A DNA stretch of 64,000 nt. Source: Geranomyces variabilis. Taxonomy: Eukaryota > Chytridiomycota > Chytridiomycetes > Spizellomycetales > Powellomycetaceae. A model generated the notes under the pieces. It did not search any database. It was given only the letters and a program-made list of their open reading frames with translations, and was not told where the DNA came from. Position 1 is the stretch's first letter, and each line of letters opens with the position of its first letter. Shown here piece by piece: positions 49,541 to 61,222 of the stretch. Made by a program: the position numbers and the translations under genes. The stretch lies in contig JADGJP010000030.1 in the NCBI GenBank assembly GCA_027603065.1, positions 1 through 64,000 on the forward strand. Reading direction: 5' to 3'.

Positions 49541-51722
49541 ATGACTTCTCGAAGCCTTTCCTTGAACTCACTGCATGTCGATTGCTGTGACACTAGCCTA
49601 GCTAACTACCTGCGCGACCTAGGCACCGCGGCAATATCCCTAAAAAGCCGTCAATCAGGCAACAATGATGTAGAGGGATGGGCCGCGCAAGACGGCAGCC
49701 ACATTATTGTTCGGAAGCAATACTCTTCGAGCGCTGGAGGTCACCCGCGGACAAATCATATCGTTCTCAAAACGTCCAACATCGCCGCCTTCCATTTGCC
49801 TACACGCATAGACGCCGCCAGCGGCCTGCAGCACGCCATGGCCCAGCACCCTGCATTGCCAGGCTTGCGGTGGATTCTCCTAGAGACGGCGCACGCTGAT
49901 GTTGCTGTGGAGTATGACCCTTCCGGTTCTATCATACACGTCGAGACAATTTCGGAGCAGGCCTCTCAGATCTCCACCACCCCCATCCTCGCATTCGACC
50001 ACGTCGCCTGCGCTTTGGAGGAAGGCCACGCTCTTCCTGTGGCAACTTGGCTGATGGAAACCTTTGGCTTTTGGCGTCACGGCAGCCCTACGGAAGAGGA
50101 AGCAGGCCAGCTGGTGATGATGGGCGATGGGGCCTTGCGCATGGTCACGGTTCGGCATGGCGACTTCTACATCGTTCTTGCTGAATGTGTCGACGCATAT
50201 GCAGGCCAAGTCAGAGACTTCATCGACGCACACGGCCCAGGGGTGCAGCACATCGCCCTGAAAGCATCCGATATAATCCAAGTCGCCCGTAATGCGCGTG
50301 CCACTGGACGAATCAACTTCGCCGTACCTCCCACATCCGCTTGGGAAAACGCTCTCACCGAGGCGACTGGCGATCACGATATGCTCGTCATGGTGGTTGA
50401 TCGAAAAGAAAATCAGATTCTGACCAATGTCATCAAGCCTGAGGCCCTCCCCTTCGGATCCCCGCGTCCCGCCAAGCTACTGTCCCAGCTTTTCACTGCA
50501 CCACTGTCCAGCCAAACGCAGCTCTTCTTGGAGATTATCGAGCGCAAAAACTACGACGGCTTCGCGGCTGCGAACATCAGCAATCTGTTCGCGTCCCAGC
50601 ATGTTGATCAATCAATTTTGTTTGTTGACGAAGCTCTTGGTGTCGATGTCCTCCGACAATGGGCTCAGACGTCTACTGAGCAGACCGTTACAATCACCAC
50701 ACTTCAGTGCAAGACCGAAGAAGATTTGATTGCATATTTGAGGCACACGGCCAAGTACTTCACTACCATTGTGTCAAGTTTTGTTCCGATCACGTCGCGT
50801 GTTTTAGATGCGTTGATCAGGGCGCCGATGCTGGTCTACGCTCAAGGCACAGGTTACAATCACATTGACCTGAAGGAGTGTCGCGTACGGGATATCGGCG
50901 TGTGCAACAACGGTACCGTCTTTGCCTCTTGCAACGCACGATGATAGTCACTCATTTCGCTGTGATTTTGCATCCTTCTCCACAGCTGGATGGTGCTCCG
51001 ACGAAGTTGCCGAACACGCCATGTCGTGCATTACCGCTCTGGCCACCGGAACGTGCTTCCTAAAAAGCGGATTTCCGTGGGACCGCAAGACTACCAACAA
51101 GCGAACGCTGCGCGGCTCAACGGTCGGACTCATTGGCTGTGGCGACATTGGTCGTCGTGTCATTCCGCTGGTTCGGGCTTTCGGAATGAACGTCCAGATA
51201 TATGACCCGGCGGCGGGGTACGGTGATACCAGCTTGGAGAACCTTCTCAAAACATCGGACTACGTTTCCTTGCACGCTCCGTTAACCGAGTCGACCTACC
51301 ACATGATCGACCGCGTCGCTCTCGCCAGCATGAAGCCGGGCAGCTGTTTGATCAATACCGCGCGGGGCGGACTGATCGACGAAGCCGCCCTTGTCGAAGC
51401 TCTGCAGCGTGGCGGCGGGATCCGAGCCGCGGCGTTGGACGCGTTCGAAGTCGAGCCGTTGCCCAAGGATTCCAAGCTGTGGGACATGCAGCATGTGCTG
51501 ATCTCTCCGCACGTTGCGGGGTTGACCGAGACGGCCACGGGCAACGCCGCTACGATGCTTATCAGAAATCTGGAGCACCTGGCGCGGGGCGAGCCGATGG
51601 ACAACGTGCTGGTACGCAGTTCTGCCGTATTTCCCCGAGCCCTGGAGACGAATGACGGAAGCCCACCCACTCCTGATGGGTCTGATGCCGGGTCTGACGT
51701 GGCAACTTTCAGCTTCAGTTGA
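49541..51722 (+). CDS. HPPD/hydroxymandelate-synthase-like enzyme fused to D-2-hydroxyacid dehydrogenase
   Basis: Two exons, 49541-50912 and 50986-51722, coding 702 residues. Residues 1 to about 360 are a double-VOC HPPD-family enzyme with all three iron ligands: His near 154 (FDHVACAL), His near 237 (GPGVQHIAL) and Glu near 331 (FLEIIER). Where HPPD has PINEP it reads IVLAEC, and where HPPD has FTKP it reads FTAP, closer to FTAS of hydroxymandelate synthase. Residues of about 385-702 are an NAD-dependent D-2-hydroxyacid dehydrogenase: GCGDIG near 508, NTARGGLIDE (Arg), DAFEVEP (Glu) and SPHVAG (His). The splice falls inside this half and restores VCNNAGW. The fused protein could make 4-hydroxymandelate from 4-hydroxyphenylpyruvate and oxidise it to 4-hydroxyphenylglyoxylate. 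Caution: bacterial HmaS makes the S-acid, while this dehydrogenase family usually takes R-acids. A reductase role is the main alternative. Confidence 0.88.
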
Positions 51723-53185
51723 CCGTTCTCCGTCCGCGTAAAATACAGAAAACGCGGATTCAGGAGATGGACCCCTGGTTGCTAGATATTTTGTAGTGTA
51801 CGATGGTCATAGAGCTGTGCCTTAGTTACACCGCCACTTTATAGCTGTATGAATGGAACCGGGCCGCCGGCCACTTGGCACCTAACCCTAAAGTATTTTG
51901 CCTTATGCGTCATTCACCACGAGACAAGGCAGGTTTACTGAACGATGAAGACCCTGCGGCCGGCAGTCCACGACTCCAGGTACATGACATTCTGCGAGTA
52001 GGCCTGTGTATGCTAATAATTCTATTTGCAAATTTTTCAACAGACCAGTACCAGTAGTTTTCCGGCCTGAATATCCAATAAAATATTTAGTTGATGTAGC
52101 GAATACTTCTGGGTCAGCTCTTTCCAGCAACCCGGATGTTTTCTCCAGGACATACATACAACACCTGTCTCGATTCCAAGAAAAGTATATGCCGGTGGTT
52201 GCTCTGCAAGACAGGCAACATCCCACAGCTCACCTCCGAGCTGTCAGATGACAACAATTGATGCCCTAATCTGTCCTTGTCAGGCAGGTCCGCTGGCCAG
52301 CTCTCAGGAAAAAAAGCAGAAAGCCACCTTGGTAGCGGGACGGGTGCGCCCATGTAAACGCGGGGGCCACAAGCTTGCCAGTTGTCGTCTGGGCCGTGTG
52401 CGAGGCGACTTCACACAAACGCCAGAAAACGAAGGGGTAAATTCCAATGTCCCAAGCCGCCCGCCTTCTTTCGTGGATTTTGCACCGATAACATTTACAT
52501 TTTGCGCGGAGCTTAGGTATAACCTACAACCACGAGCTGTCGGAATTGGTTTGCCATCATCCGCGTTCATAATCATGGAACAAACATGGGGTTGTACGGT
52601 AAAGTACACTGTTTAGCATCTCATGAGTTAAAAACGGAATTTCATTGGGATTAATCATTTTATTTGCACTCGTTCATGCTCGAGCGACACTCGCTCCCGG
52701 CAGCTGCCAAGAATGACCGACCGCTAGAGTGGCACCAACTTATGCATGAAATATATTGCAAGAATATCGCCATTGATTTCTGTGCCCTCTACAAAGAGAA
52801 GCCCCAAATTGTGCAACAGCAAGAAAAAGCAACGAGCTCTTAGTGACATGTGGCATTCTGTTTTAAGAATCTTCCTTGAGTACAACTTGATTTTGGCAGT
52901 TCCAATGTCTAGCCTTATTTTTTCTTTTTTTTTTTGCGATGATTCCCAAAAAAAAAAAAACGACTAAACAAAAATTCTGAACGAGCACGCCGGCCAGCTC
53001 TACTCGGGCGTGTCAAGAGGCTGTGATGTGAGTTCTGGTCTTTCCTTGCGCGTCAGGCCGTTGAATATGTCGCCTTCTTGCTAAATCTTTTGTGCTCTCG
53101 GCAGGCTCACCATCGCCAACAGAGTGGCACCGGCGGTTGATGGACTCCAGGGCTTGCTCTATCTATGTCTACTCTACATCAATCC
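51723..53185. other. Boundary gap between cluster and flank
   Basis: About 1.46 kb with no gene I can support. It holds A/T homopolymer runs near 52920-52960. Open frames are short on all strands. It is a plausible right border of the biosynthetic cluster. Confidence 0.45.
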
Positions 53186-55052
53186 TTAGCAGCTATCGAT
53201 CATTTTGTACCCGTCCCTCTGCGCCGCAGCGTCGACGCCGAGTCCGCGCTTCGCAAAGGCCTTCCAAATGGCGCAAATGTTGTAGCCATGGTTTCGCACT
53301 TTGTCGGCCTGGAGGATGGCATCGCGAGCCTGTTGGAAGGTCGGGCTGCACGGCTGGATGGCGAATGCGTCCATCACTAACTGGAGCGCGACCTGGTTGC
53401 CAGCGATGGGCAGCGCCGGCGGGTGGAAGATGTCTTCTTCGATTCCGGGCTTTTTACCGAGCTTGATGTTGTTGTTCACGATAGCCCAGAACATTTCGAA
53501 CAGCATTGTCGCCCACACTTCGCCGACAGCATGGGCTTCCTGAGGCTGACCGGCGCTGAATGCAGAGCTATACGTGTGCGGGTTACGCGCCTTATTCGTA
53601 GAGTACGGGTAGGTGCGGAAGCCACGGGGATCCGCCATCGAGTAGGCACCGAGAACAACGTCGTCGTTTGCGGTGTGCGTCTTTTTGCGGGACGCGAAAA
53701 TGAAGAAGAAGTCGCTCCATCCTTCTCCCAAACCCTGAGCCTCTGCTTGATCGAGGCAGTTGCTGTTTGCAGGGCCTCCAGTCAAACGGTTGGAAATGCC
53801 ATGGCCATATTCGTGGATAATAACCCCCGTGTCCATTGCGCCATCGCGATTTGGGGTTCCAGTAAATTGGTAGAGATTCATCCGCGGCTGTTGGCCATCC
53901 GGAGGCGTAGCAAAGTTTGCGTTGTCTTTGCCTCCACCGTCTTGGACAGACACGAAAACTTCATCGCCGCCCACCCCATCGCCCGCCTTCCAATTGGTCT
54001 TTTGAAAGTTCCTGGGATGACGATGGCACATGTAAGCTCGATATTGGTAAACTTCTCCGCATCAGGCTATTATTTGTAACGTACCCAGCTTTTTCGTTGA
54101 ACCCGTACATGAAGGAGAGGTCGTGCATAAAGTTTGTAGTAACCCACGCGTTGGTCCTTCCAGCCTGGACATTGTTAGCGTCGTCTGCTGGTTTAGAAAA
54201 GTCGTAGACTTTTCCATAATCAATTCCCCAAGCTGCCTTGGTCGGCAGACCGGAAACTACGTGAGCATTGTTTCCCCCCGAGGCCAGGTTGACGGTGCCG
54301 CCACCATTGTTGTGCCAGCCCTTTGGCGACGCGGCGGGCAAGAATGGATTTAAATCGTCAACAACGAGGTTGTTACGAGGATCGGTTGCTGTAAACTTTG
54401 CGTGTGTGTACTTGAAGTCCGACACCCACGAGGTGGCCGAAACGATCTTGCCAGTCCACGCGGACACATCGACCTCCAACCATTGAACCTTCTCCCCCGG
54501 GGCTGACTGGACTTGCACGGCCCAAGCAGGTTCGACCACGTTTTCCAAAGTTTCCACAAAGCGTTGCACGGGCGCTACGTCGTTGCGAACAAGCCCAAAG
54601 GCCTTTTCGGCAGCTGCCTGAGCGCCGGCGCCTGATACAGATATGCCCGCGAAACTCGCCTTGGGTACCGGATTTCCGGCAATCGTGGATCCAAAAACGA
54701 AGATTTTTCCATCTTTGACCGATGCGTTCGCGACCTGGCTTGAAACAGGCTTTCCATCAACCAAACGCTTCACGTACACATGACGGAGGCCGTTCGAGCC
54801 AGTGTAGTCATCGGTGACTGCCAGGTCGCCTATCTGCAGTCCGGCTTGGCTGGCGATGTACGCGAGGGCAATCTGGCGGTCGTCGGCGATTGCGCTGAGG
54901 CTGGCAGGAAGAATCCCGTCAACGCCAAAGCCTTGGTACTTGGCGACCCTATGAAAAGGCTGCGGAAGAGTAACGGACTGCGACGGGGCCGGAGCGGCGA
55001 GAATGGACGAGGCTGAGGCAACGAGCAGAGCGCTAGCGAACAGGGAGCGCAT
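53186..55052 (-). CDS. Secreted fungalysin, M36 zinc metalloprotease
   Basis: Extracellular endopeptidase made as a zymogen. Two exons, 55052-54085 and 54011-53186, give 597 residues. A signal peptide is clear at the N terminus (hydrophobic LFASALLVASASSILAAPA). An FTP-type propeptide follows at about residues 40-220. The catalytic domain has GNFQ at the splice, NFATPPDG, the zinc motif HEYGH near residue 390 (HExxH, catalytic Glu) and GEGWSD with the third zinc ligand. The C terminus ends at MIDSC, slightly shorter than usual, so a small last exon could be missing. These enzymes digest keratin, elastin and other host or substrate proteins, and the family is expanded in several pathogenic fungi, including chytrids. 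It is probably not part of the cluster. Confidence 0.93.
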
Positions 55053-56266
55053 TGTGTAAGCGTAGTGAGGGTGGATGGGAGGGAAGGGAAAGAAAACCGA
55101 TCAACGGGTGCATGTAGGAAGAAGGAGCGGAGAGGAGCACAGTTCGACTGATATAGGCGCCGCCTAACTCTGACGGACGACCTCTTGTCGGCCGCCTGTC
55201 TCGTGGATCGATCATAAGCATGCCGCTGTGTTGTGTTGTGACGCTGTCAAGGTCAGTCAGCAGAGAGAATCGCCAAAGAAAATCGCCAAGTCGAGTTGCA
55301 AGCCGGCTTGAACGCTTCGCTTTTGCGGCGCGGACAGAATAGACCAAATTAGTCGTACCGACAGCAGCTGCGTTGTAGGCGACAAGCCATGCGGTCGCTG
55401 CCTGCAAGCCGCTCTGTGACCAACGCTAAAGCCTTAATTTGCCACGAATAGAGGCGGCTGCAGTTCCCCACAAAGGGAAACAGCCACAGCATGTCACCAG
55501 CATGTGTCGGGCTTTCACCTACTGTACCTCAACGCGTGATGTGGAGCCGGAAAGTGTTGGGAATTTAAAATGAGCGCGTTGGTCGCACGGTGTCGTGACG
55601 GAAAGTCCCCCCGCTATACTGGCTCGCCCGCGCCCTCCCCCCCCCCCCGCCCCCGAAAGCCGAGAAATCTTTTTTGTGTAAATAGTTGGCCAAAAGCACG
55701 TTGAAAATCGATGAGTTTCGCGAGAAAGCACATTTTGTAGCGGCATGTAAATTTTGAGTCAGGCACTATACAAAGTCAAGAAAAATGGTATCTACAAACC
55801 CAGTGGACGTATCTATTGCTTGGGTGCATGTATAACATACGTGGTTTGGCTGACTAGAGACGGACAGTGCGGTGTGTTATGTTAAGTTTGACAGGCGGGC
55901 GGCGCAACTTGCGGTAACTTGAAGTCGTATGAAGGTGTTGCTCGAATGGGGGCTTTCTGACTTTTGTCCACCGGCTGTTTTGTCCATGGACTGAAAATAC
56001 TGTAGCTATTTGCGTGCGTGCACGGCGGCTTAATCATTTTTTTTTGACAACTCTTTAGACCACTTGCAAGCGGAATGGATAAAGCTGGCGGGCAGTCGTC
56101 TGGGGGCTCGCAGAAGATCGTGCAGTGAGTTCCGCCGCCGCCACCCTTGAAGTGGCAGCTAGGTGGACTCCCCGGAGGAGGGGGCGGAGGCGGAGGTCGC
56201 GCAGATGTCCCTGACTGTGGAATGGAGGCCAAAGTATAAAAGAAAATGCAATCTTTTACAATCGTC
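55053..56266. other. Intergenic region with poly-C and dispersed repeat copy 1
   Basis: No gene is supported. A poly-C tract lies near 55637-55655, followed by a repeat that recurs at about 60.8 kb (listed separately). The frame at 55882-56232 (minus) is Pro-rich low complexity and is rejected as a gene. Confidence 0.4.
55613..55793. repeat. Dispersed repeat, copy 1 (left of the histidine kinase)
   Basis: It shares with copy 2 the start CTA(A)TACTGG, a C-rich tract, CGAAAGCC(A/G)(G)GAAATCTTTTGTGTG-like sequence, TAGCGGCATG and a near-identical end around CAAAGTCAAGAAAAATGGT. This copy has an extra segment of about 35 bases in the middle. Same orientation as copy 2. Family unknown. Confidence 0.65.
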
Positions 56267-59200
56267 TTAAAGCATTCTTGCTCCGAGCGTCACAGTCGAC
56301 GATGCCAACGCGGTAGCAAACTGGGACGCACGAACATTTGCAGGCGTGCTCAGTCTGCCATCTTTCTCGTCACTGCTTTTTGATGAAGTCCTGGTTCGCG
56401 TAACATGTTGCTTGTAAGTTCTTCGCGCCCCCTCCATCATGCTGTGGCCAGCGATATCACCGAAGCTCCCGGGATCGGTGCTTCGACGCACCAGATCCGG
56501 CGTTGGGCCTGTTTCGGGGGAGGGGTTCAAGCTAGCGCTGTCAAGAATTCCGAATGAGTAGAGCGTTCCGATCAACGATTCTTGGCAGACGGGCTTTGCA
56601 ATTGCGTCGTTGATACCCGAGGCGCGAAGTCCCTGGAAGGACTCGCCGTCAAGCATTTGTCCAGTCACAGCAATAATAGGTGGGCCCCCGCCGATAGCCC
56701 GCATGTTGCGTATTTGCGTCGCGGCCACCTGCCAAAGGACGGGGCGTGAGCGTCCAGATCGCCACTCTTACGTACCCGCTTACGGGCATAGCGTACATCA
56801 CCATCCATGCCTGGCATGGCGAGGTCCATATAGATAATAGCAAACTTCTGACCTGCAGAGCATAGCGCGACAGCTTCTGTTCCATCAGATGCCTGCATAA
56901 CTTCGCGGGTGGGAATAATCCGCCGCAGTTGCTCCCGCAGGACCCGGCAGCTTATGGGATTGTCATCAACGATGAGAATCGGTGCGAGCTGAGCAAGTGC
57001 ACGTGGCCTGGTCCGGTTCAGAGTTGAGCCCAGGCTGCCTGTGCTTGGATAAGAATTGAGCGGCCCCTCCAATGCGCTGCTGGACATGATCGACCCAATT
57101 GGCGAACTCGTCTTCACAAGGAGAGAAGACCTTTCCTGTGCCGGCTTGACTGACTGAGACGACGTGGACTGGCTCTACGGCGAGTGCTTTTAGACAAGTT
57201 CGGTGGAAACCGTCTCTCACCCCATAACTCGGTACGAGAACAATTACATTGTCTTCCCGTGGTAACGATGGGTGTCCGGTGGGAATGATTTCGAACTTCA
57301 GCAATACCGTTGCCAAGCTTTGCTTCGTGATGGGCTTTACGAGCACGTCATCCAAACCAAACCGCTTGAAGGCTTCTGCACGTTCCAAGTTGGCTGTTGT
57401 CAATACAATCGGGACCGAGATACCCTCGTATCGCAACCGGCGCGTGCATTCCTGAAAATGGCGAATTTATATATGGTTATAATCCGCCCTCGGTTTTGGC
57501 AGAGACGTGACCGGGCACTTACACATCCATCCATCTCGCCCATGATGAAATCCATTAGTATTAAACTGTAAGGTGTGGCGATACAAGCCTCGAACGCTTC
57601 GAGTCCGTCTGACGCCTCGTCGATCTGCAGCTCGGGATACTGCTGCAACATACGGTGCAAAAGCCGTCGATTAAGCCTTGAGTCATCTACGACCAAAACT
57701 GACTTTCGAACTGTCCGTGCACCGCTAAACCGGCGTGAGGAGCCGACAATATTACTAGTTTCTTTCATGTTGACTGTCTGCCTCAGCTGGCCAGACTCCC
57801 AGGATGCATCCGAGTCCTTCGATCCCCGGTGAGAATTGATCTGCTTGAACCGATTTCCAATGGTTCTGGGCAGAAGGGCCGCGCTGTTCGCGGTATCGGA
57901 CAGCTGCTTGAGCATTGGGGCTTTTGCAGCGACTCCCAGCTCTTTAGGCCTTTCATCCCGCTTCTTTTCTGATGTAAGAAAACATTCTGAGGCGCTGCTA
58001 TTTTCGATTATCGCTTTCGTTGGCAGCCTGCACTCGAATATAGTCCCGTAGCCGTGCTGACCAAAAACGATTAATCGTCCATTCAGAGACAGCGCGAGGT
58101 GGCTGGCAACCGCTAACCCCAGGTCGGTGCCGCTGAGATCGACGTCCTGTGTCGATAAATCGGTGCTCGGCATGTAAGGACGGATAAGGAGGTCTATGTG
58201 GTGCTGTTCTACCACCCAGCCGATCACTGTAACCGTAATGTCGAGATCAACGTATTCATCGCCTTTAATGGAACGGGCATCTCGCGAAGAAACGATCGCT
58301 TGAATGCAGACACGCCCTTCACGAGTCTTGTGCTAAAAGGAAAAGCTGTTGGAAACCGGCTGGTAATTCCGTAATAGCGATTAGGGATGTTACGAACCCT
58401 GCATGCATCGATCACCATTGCTCGGAATATCTTCTTGATGCGCTCTTCGTCGACGTTAGCGGTGAATTTATCCGGCAAATTAAAGCGGGTCTCAATGTCC
58501 GCGTCCGCGAGCTCTACACGAAGCTGTGCCGAGAGTTCCTCCAAAAATGCAGGCAGGTCTACGGACGTCAGCAGCTGGTCTTCTCGTCCATCGGCCATTC
58601 TTGCGAGCCGATTAGCGTCAGCAATAAGCGGCAGCATGTATACCGTAATAAGGTTGACCGTCCTTTCCGCTACATCTGCGGAGGCTTGCGTCAAGGCAGG
58701 ATCGTGACAGAAATTTTTTCGACGAGCATCTCCAGTTATCAATCGACAATCTCGCAGGATTCTCTGCAGTGATTTTTCAAGTTGCCGGCAGACATAGCGG
58801 AGAATGTATGGCGACTCGCTGGGCGCACATAGATTTGCCTGCTTCACACTCTGATTTGCATTCCGGTTAATGCCACGCTTCAGGTTGTCGAGAGCATAGC
58901 GACAGACGCGAAGTTCAAGGCGGCCTGCAGTGAGCAGCAGAGTCGCGCAGATGAGGACGATAGTCCACAACTGCAGGTGCAGCACCGCGTCAGCACTGCT
59001 GTTTTCATGCGCTGGGCGATATCTGACGCTGACGAATGCCACCGAAGCAAATCCCAAAGCAATGGCAGATGACATACCAGGAATGCCCGCGGTAAAGCCC
59101 GCTGCAACCCCGACGGGCAACATGAAGTACATCGTTGATCCATAAACGACGCCTGACACGCGTATAAATGCCAACGGCAGGCCCGCCATCGCAGCAAAAC

Positions 59201-59972
59201 AGAGCAAGAGTATGCAAGCGGGACCGACACGCCCCAACTTTGTGAAGCAAAGGGAGGCGTGCCGAAGGTTTGCTTCACTCAGCCATAGAAAAAACGGCAG
59301 TACGAGCAATGTACCAACGAGGCTGGAGATAAATGACCGGAGCGCGAGAATGATAAAATTCGTCTCGAAGTAATCCGGCATTGTTCCAAGCGCGCGCGCA
59401 AAGCCCAGCCCGTCCACAAATGCTGAGATCGGAGCAGTTGCAAGGAATGATATGCAACTGCTCGTTGTCTCCAAACCATACGCGACTTCGGGGCACAACC
59501 GCTTTAGGACCGTCGCCAGCAACGCAGCAGAGACGTACAAAATTGCCGAGAAGTACAGTGCTATTGGAAGCGGAAATTCCAGACACGCCGTTCCGACCAT
59601 CGCGGGAAAAAGCAGTAGCGAGAGGTAGATCTTGGTTCGCACCGTAGATTTGACGAGCGCTGCCGCTAAGATCCCCGTCGGAAACCATGCTGGGCTGAAT
59701 CCATCCACACGGACCTCAAGCGAAAGAATTGCTGACCCGGTGAATATAATGAGCCACCCAGCAAGGTGAGTAAACTGATTCAAAACACGAAGCCTTTGCT
59801 GACACGTAACGATTGACTCGTTTCCGCGCGCTGGTCCAAGAGTCGCTAGCGACGACTCACGAGACCAGGTTCCTTCCTCCAGTCGTCGCTCAACAGCTAC
59901 GTTCTCGCCAACGGAGACGTTTTCGTGGATATTTAGCTGTGTCGCGTTCATGTCAGGGTTGCTTGTCGGCAT
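56267..59972 (-). CDS. MASE1 hybrid sensor histidine kinase, H-box degenerate, two receivers
   Basis: Five exons: 59972-58398, 58332-57523, 57451-57179, 57135-56797 and 56728-56267, giving 1,152 residues. The N terminus after about residue 70 is a multi-pass MASE1-like membrane sensor (VDGFSPAWFPTGILAAALV). Where a HisKA H-box is expected I see SPYILRYVCRQLEKSLQRIL, without a phospho-acceptor His. The N-box is also weak (FRAMVIDAC). The G-box survives as SGTDLGLAVASHL and GYGTIFECRLP. Two receiver domains follow: VLVVDDSRLN with LMDFIMGEMDG and VKPI, and ILIVDDNPIS with YMDLAMPGMDGD and AKPV. The acidic pair, phospho-Asp and Lys are present in both. It may therefore be a pseudo-kinase or phosphatase that acts on, or is phosphorylated by, another kinase. 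It is probably unrelated to the cluster. Confidence 0.85.
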
Positions 59973-61222
59973 TATACTTTTACGTGAAAAAGGCGGGCAG
60001 AGTTTTGCTTACGCAATGAAGCTATTCCTCCCGGGCAGCCGGTCCAGCCCCCAAACATAAGCAAAACCTTCGCCTTCGTAATGTCCTTGTGAGAATAGCA
60101 AGATGTGGAGACGATTTGAAGTTTTCTCGCGCAGGAACGAATCTAGTGGCAGGCAGGCAATTCTGATCTTGAGCGTGGACCGTCATGAACAATCATCCGT
60201 GTCTAAGCCAAGGCCTGTTTTTTGTTCATGGCTAACCCTAAAGGAACTGAAAGTGGGTCAAAAGGGGCTCGAGTGGAAGGGTAAGCAAGGGGTCATAACG
60301 CGAGCCCCGGTGACTTGGGACGTAGAGCTTGAACTTCCCTCTGCCGTCCTGCCAGAGAAGAAGAAGCGACCCGCCAGGCGGAAGAAGGACGACATTTTTC
60401 AGGGCTGAAGGGCAAGACGTTGGGCGTCGTTTACCCAGACGAGGGTGTGGTGGGAGCCGCGGGGCGGATGGTGTCACCGGGACTCCCGGCGTGGGTGGGG
60501 GCAGCGTGTCGCCGTGGGTTAGAGTTTGCGCGATGGTCCTACCGCAGATGGGCGTTTGCAATGAGCACATAAAGCATCAGAAAAGTAAATAGAAAATGTG
60601 CAAGTTTCGCGGGGTTTCGTGCAAAACTGGCCCCGGGGGGAGCTTCGGTAGCTGCTGCAAGAGGGAATGAAGAGCAGACAAGCCAGGAAGAGCGGACAGG
60701 CAAGGGACGGACGCGTCGCTTGTCAATGTTACCTGGAAAGGCAAAATTAACATTGTTGCGGTGGCGCCGCACAACGTACGTGCGGTTCAAACCGCACCCT
60801 AATACTGGGCCCCCCGACCTCCCCTCCCCCCCACGAAAGCCAGGAAATCTTTTGTGTGCAAATGGTCAGCCAAAAGCTTTGTAGCGGCATGCTCTATACA
60901 AAGTCAAGAAAAATGGTCTCCACTGTACTCGCGTCCAGCGATTATGTAATCCATCAAAATGCCAGCCACCCCGAGCAGAGGCATATCTTTTTTAAACTTT
61001 CAGCAGCTGCCGGTACTCAGGTATGAAGAACCGCGGACACCGCATGAGGTACGTTCAGAAGAGCGAAAAGCAAGGTTAGCTGCTAACGCGCGCCTTCGCC
61101 TCACCCTGAGTAGTAAGTACTATCTGGCTGTGCGGTGGTCGTGCGGAACGCGTTGAGTTGACCTGTCGAATGAAAAGCGGTCGAATGCCAAGGAATGCGC
61201 GATTCTGCTCCTGAAGCTGTGG
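59973..61222. other. Upstream region of the histidine kinase
   Basis: No protein gene I can support. The plus frame at 60103-60408 is basic, low-complexity sequence. Copy 2 of the dispersed repeat is at 60799-60920. A short frame from 60959 (MPATPSRGISF) is open for 65 codons and might be a first exon of the next ORF, but I could not join them in phase. Confidence 0.35.
60799..60920. repeat. Dispersed repeat, copy 2 (right of the histidine kinase)
   Basis: Direct-orientation partner of the repeat at 55613-55793, shorter by a central deletion of about 35 bases and diverged by scattered substitutions. Together the two copies flank the histidine kinase gene and could support recombination across it. 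Confidence 0.65.

Noticed and set aside
55882-56232. Minus-strand frame of 116 codons
   Set aside because: Pro-rich low complexity over a repeat-bearing gap; no homology I recognise.
60103-60408. Plus-strand frame of 101 codons
   Set aside because: Basic, low-complexity translation with no motif, in the upstream region of the kinase gene.
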